DNA of 43,557 nt from DASRRB01 sp036732755. Lineage in GTDB: Bacteria > Planctomycetota > B15-G4 > SIAN01. The position numbers and the translations under genes were made by a program. Location of the stretch: assembly GCA_036732755.1 (NCBI GenBank), contig DAINBU010000030.1, forward strand, positions 1 through 43,557, in the 5' to 3' direction. The notes beneath the pieces were generated by a model that was given only the letters and a program-made list of their open reading frames with translations, had not been told where the DNA came from and did no database searches. Position 1 is the stretch's first letter, and each line of letters opens with the position of its first letter. Below, in pieces: positions 42,884-43,557 of this stretch.

Positions 42884-42958
42884 TGGAGCTGCCGGTGGGG
42901 ATTGAACCCACGGCCTCGTCCTTACCAAGGACGTGCTCTACCACTGAGCCACGGCAGC
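42884..42958 (-). tRNA. tRNA-Thr (anticodon GGT), CCA encoded
   Basis: On the minus strand the 7-bp acceptor GCTGCCG pairs with CGGCAGC. The D arm is GCTC/GAGC. The anticodon stem CGTCC/GGACG encloses the loop TTGGTAA (anticodon GGT, reads ACC and ACU). The T arm is GTGGG-TTCAATC-CCCAC, and the discriminator T is followed by an encoded CCA. All stems pair fully. It lies between rpoZ and a secreted-protein gene. Confidence 0.95.
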
Positions 42959-43007
42959 AACGGACGCACTCGAGGGCGCCCGTGAACGAACGGGACCGGT
43001 CCTGCGA

Positions 43008-43355
43008 TCAGCCCTTCGATCCGAGCTCGGGACCGAGGTCGAGCGGCGACGGCGGCTTGATCGGCGCCCCCATCATGCCGATGCCGTCCTGCTCCCGGCC
43101 GCCGCGCGCCTCCTTCTCCTGGCGCGCCTGCTCGACGAGCTTCTCGAAGTCGTCGGAGGGGATCATCTCGAGGGAGATCTTCCCCTCCAGGATCTCGCGG
43201 AGCGCGACCTCGATCGGCCCGCGCTCCTTCTCCGGACTCTCGATCACCGGAGGCGCCCCTCGGACGAGCTCGATGATCCGCTTCTGGAGGAGCACGGAGA
43301 GGCGGAACGACCCGCCGACCATCCGCTTCGCAGACTCGATGCTCTTCAGGTCCAT
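43008..43355 (-). CDS. rpoZ: RNA polymerase omega subunit
   Basis: 115 aa from ATG 43355; the frame extends upstream but that part is not family-like. The omega fold is visible in residues 1-62: VGGSFRLSVLLQKRIIELVRGAPPVIES, shown by its key parts VGGSFRLS, LLQKR and RGAPP, then PIEVALREILEGKISL. The QKR...RGAPPV style resembles planctomycete omega proteins as I remember them, unlike the AKRARQ form of proteobacteria. The tail (about 70-115) is charged then Pro-rich. It helps RNA polymerase assembly. It lies 49 bp upstream of the tRNA. Confidence 0.85.
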   Translation of the reverse strand: MDLKSIESAKRMVGGSFRLSVLLQKRIIELVRGAPPVIESPEKERGPIEVALREILEGKISLEMIPSDDFEKLVEQARQEKEARGGREQDGIGMMGAPIKPPSPLDLGPELGSKG

Positions 43356-43511
43356 GCGGGTGGGAGATCCTCGGGGCGATACGGGGATCGCGCGGGCGAC
43401 GGCGGGCCGGCGCACGGCCGCTTCGAGCCCGCAGGGAAACGCGGGAGTGTAGGGGGGCCGCTCCCCGGGCGCAAGGGAGGCGATCCGGCGCCGGCCCACC
43501 CACCCGGGAGA

Positions 43512-43557
43512 TCACGGCTCGACCTGGTATTCCTTCAGCTTTCGCTGGAGCGTCCGC
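43512..43557 (-). CDS. C-terminal end of a sigma-54 response regulator (NtrC type), cut by the window
   Basis: Only the last 14 codons lie inside: RTLQRKLKEYQVEP then TGA. This matches the end of the Fis-type recognition helix of NtrC-family activators (typically TLQRKLKEYGL). The rest is outside. It is upstream of rpoZ on the same strand with a 156-bp gap that shows nothing else clear. Confidence 0.7.
   Translation of the reverse strand, partial: RTLQRKLKEYQVEP

Noticed and set aside
42672..42944. Frame extending upstream of the secreted protein into the tRNA
   Set aside because: The start of that frame is simply translated tRNA-Thr sequence, a common false start; the TTG with a signal peptide is better.
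42852..42958. tRNA as an integration site for a mobile element
   Set aside because: No integrase, no repeat of the tRNA 3' end nearby and no change in base composition were seen.
1..43557. CRISPR array, insertion sequence or prophage
   Set aside because: No regularly spaced repeats, transposase, integrase or phage structural motifs were found on either strand.

Overview
This is a very GC-rich, almost fully coding window from a Gram-negative bacterium. It carries outer-membrane machinery (an LptE-like and a BamD-like lipoprotein, an outer-membrane porin) together with a CdaA-type c-di-AMP synthase operon. The short RNA polymerase omega subunit has a VGGSFRLSVLLQKR block followed by ELVRGAPPV, and the secreted FG-GAP/ASPIC propeller proteins are large. 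Both resemble what I recall from Planctomycetota, so a high-GC planctomycete or a neighbouring deep lineage is my best guess. This is inference from protein style, not a phylogeny. I see no insertion sequence, phage gene, CRISPR array or rRNA.

Layout. Positions 1-7048 (+) hold two tandem FG-GAP/ASPIC-UnbV paralogs (the first cut by the window edge), a NUDIX hydrolase and an acyl-CoA ligase. A 346-bp convergent gap with hairpins follows. Positions 7395-10810 (-) hold hutI and ftcD (the last two steps of histidine breakdown) and a secreted protein with a degenerate zinc-peptidase motif. Divergently, 10942-14285 (+) encode a GGDEF diguanylate cyclase with an overlapping membrane histidine-kinase relative that has lost its ATP-binding boxes. 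manC (-) faces them.

Positions 15482-24936 (-) are a full potassium-uptake operon, transcribed as: 27-codon micro-ORF, kdpF, kdpA, kdpB, kdpC, beta-barrel porin, kdpD, kdpE. The two small ORFs and the porin are the unusual parts.

Positions 25067-41102 (-) are a dense housekeeping run joined mostly by 4-base start/stop overlaps: a RegB-like pseudo-kinase, recO, BamD-like, LptE-like, ftsH, folP, cdaA, cdaR (ybbR), glmM, tsaB, alr and a large AsmA-like protein. The far end (41172-43557) has a secreted protein of unknown function, tRNA-Thr(GGT), rpoZ and the last codons of an NtrC-type regulator.

How it may work together. CdaA makes c-di-AMP, which in other bacteria represses potassium uptake, partly by binding the USP domain of KdpD. 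The KdpD here has an SxS-X20-aromatic-x-A pattern at the matching place in that domain. The window may therefore hold both the maker and a receiver of one potassium signal, with a dedicated porin and a leader peptide in the transporter operon. That link is the most interesting hypothesis here; it is inference, but easy to test.
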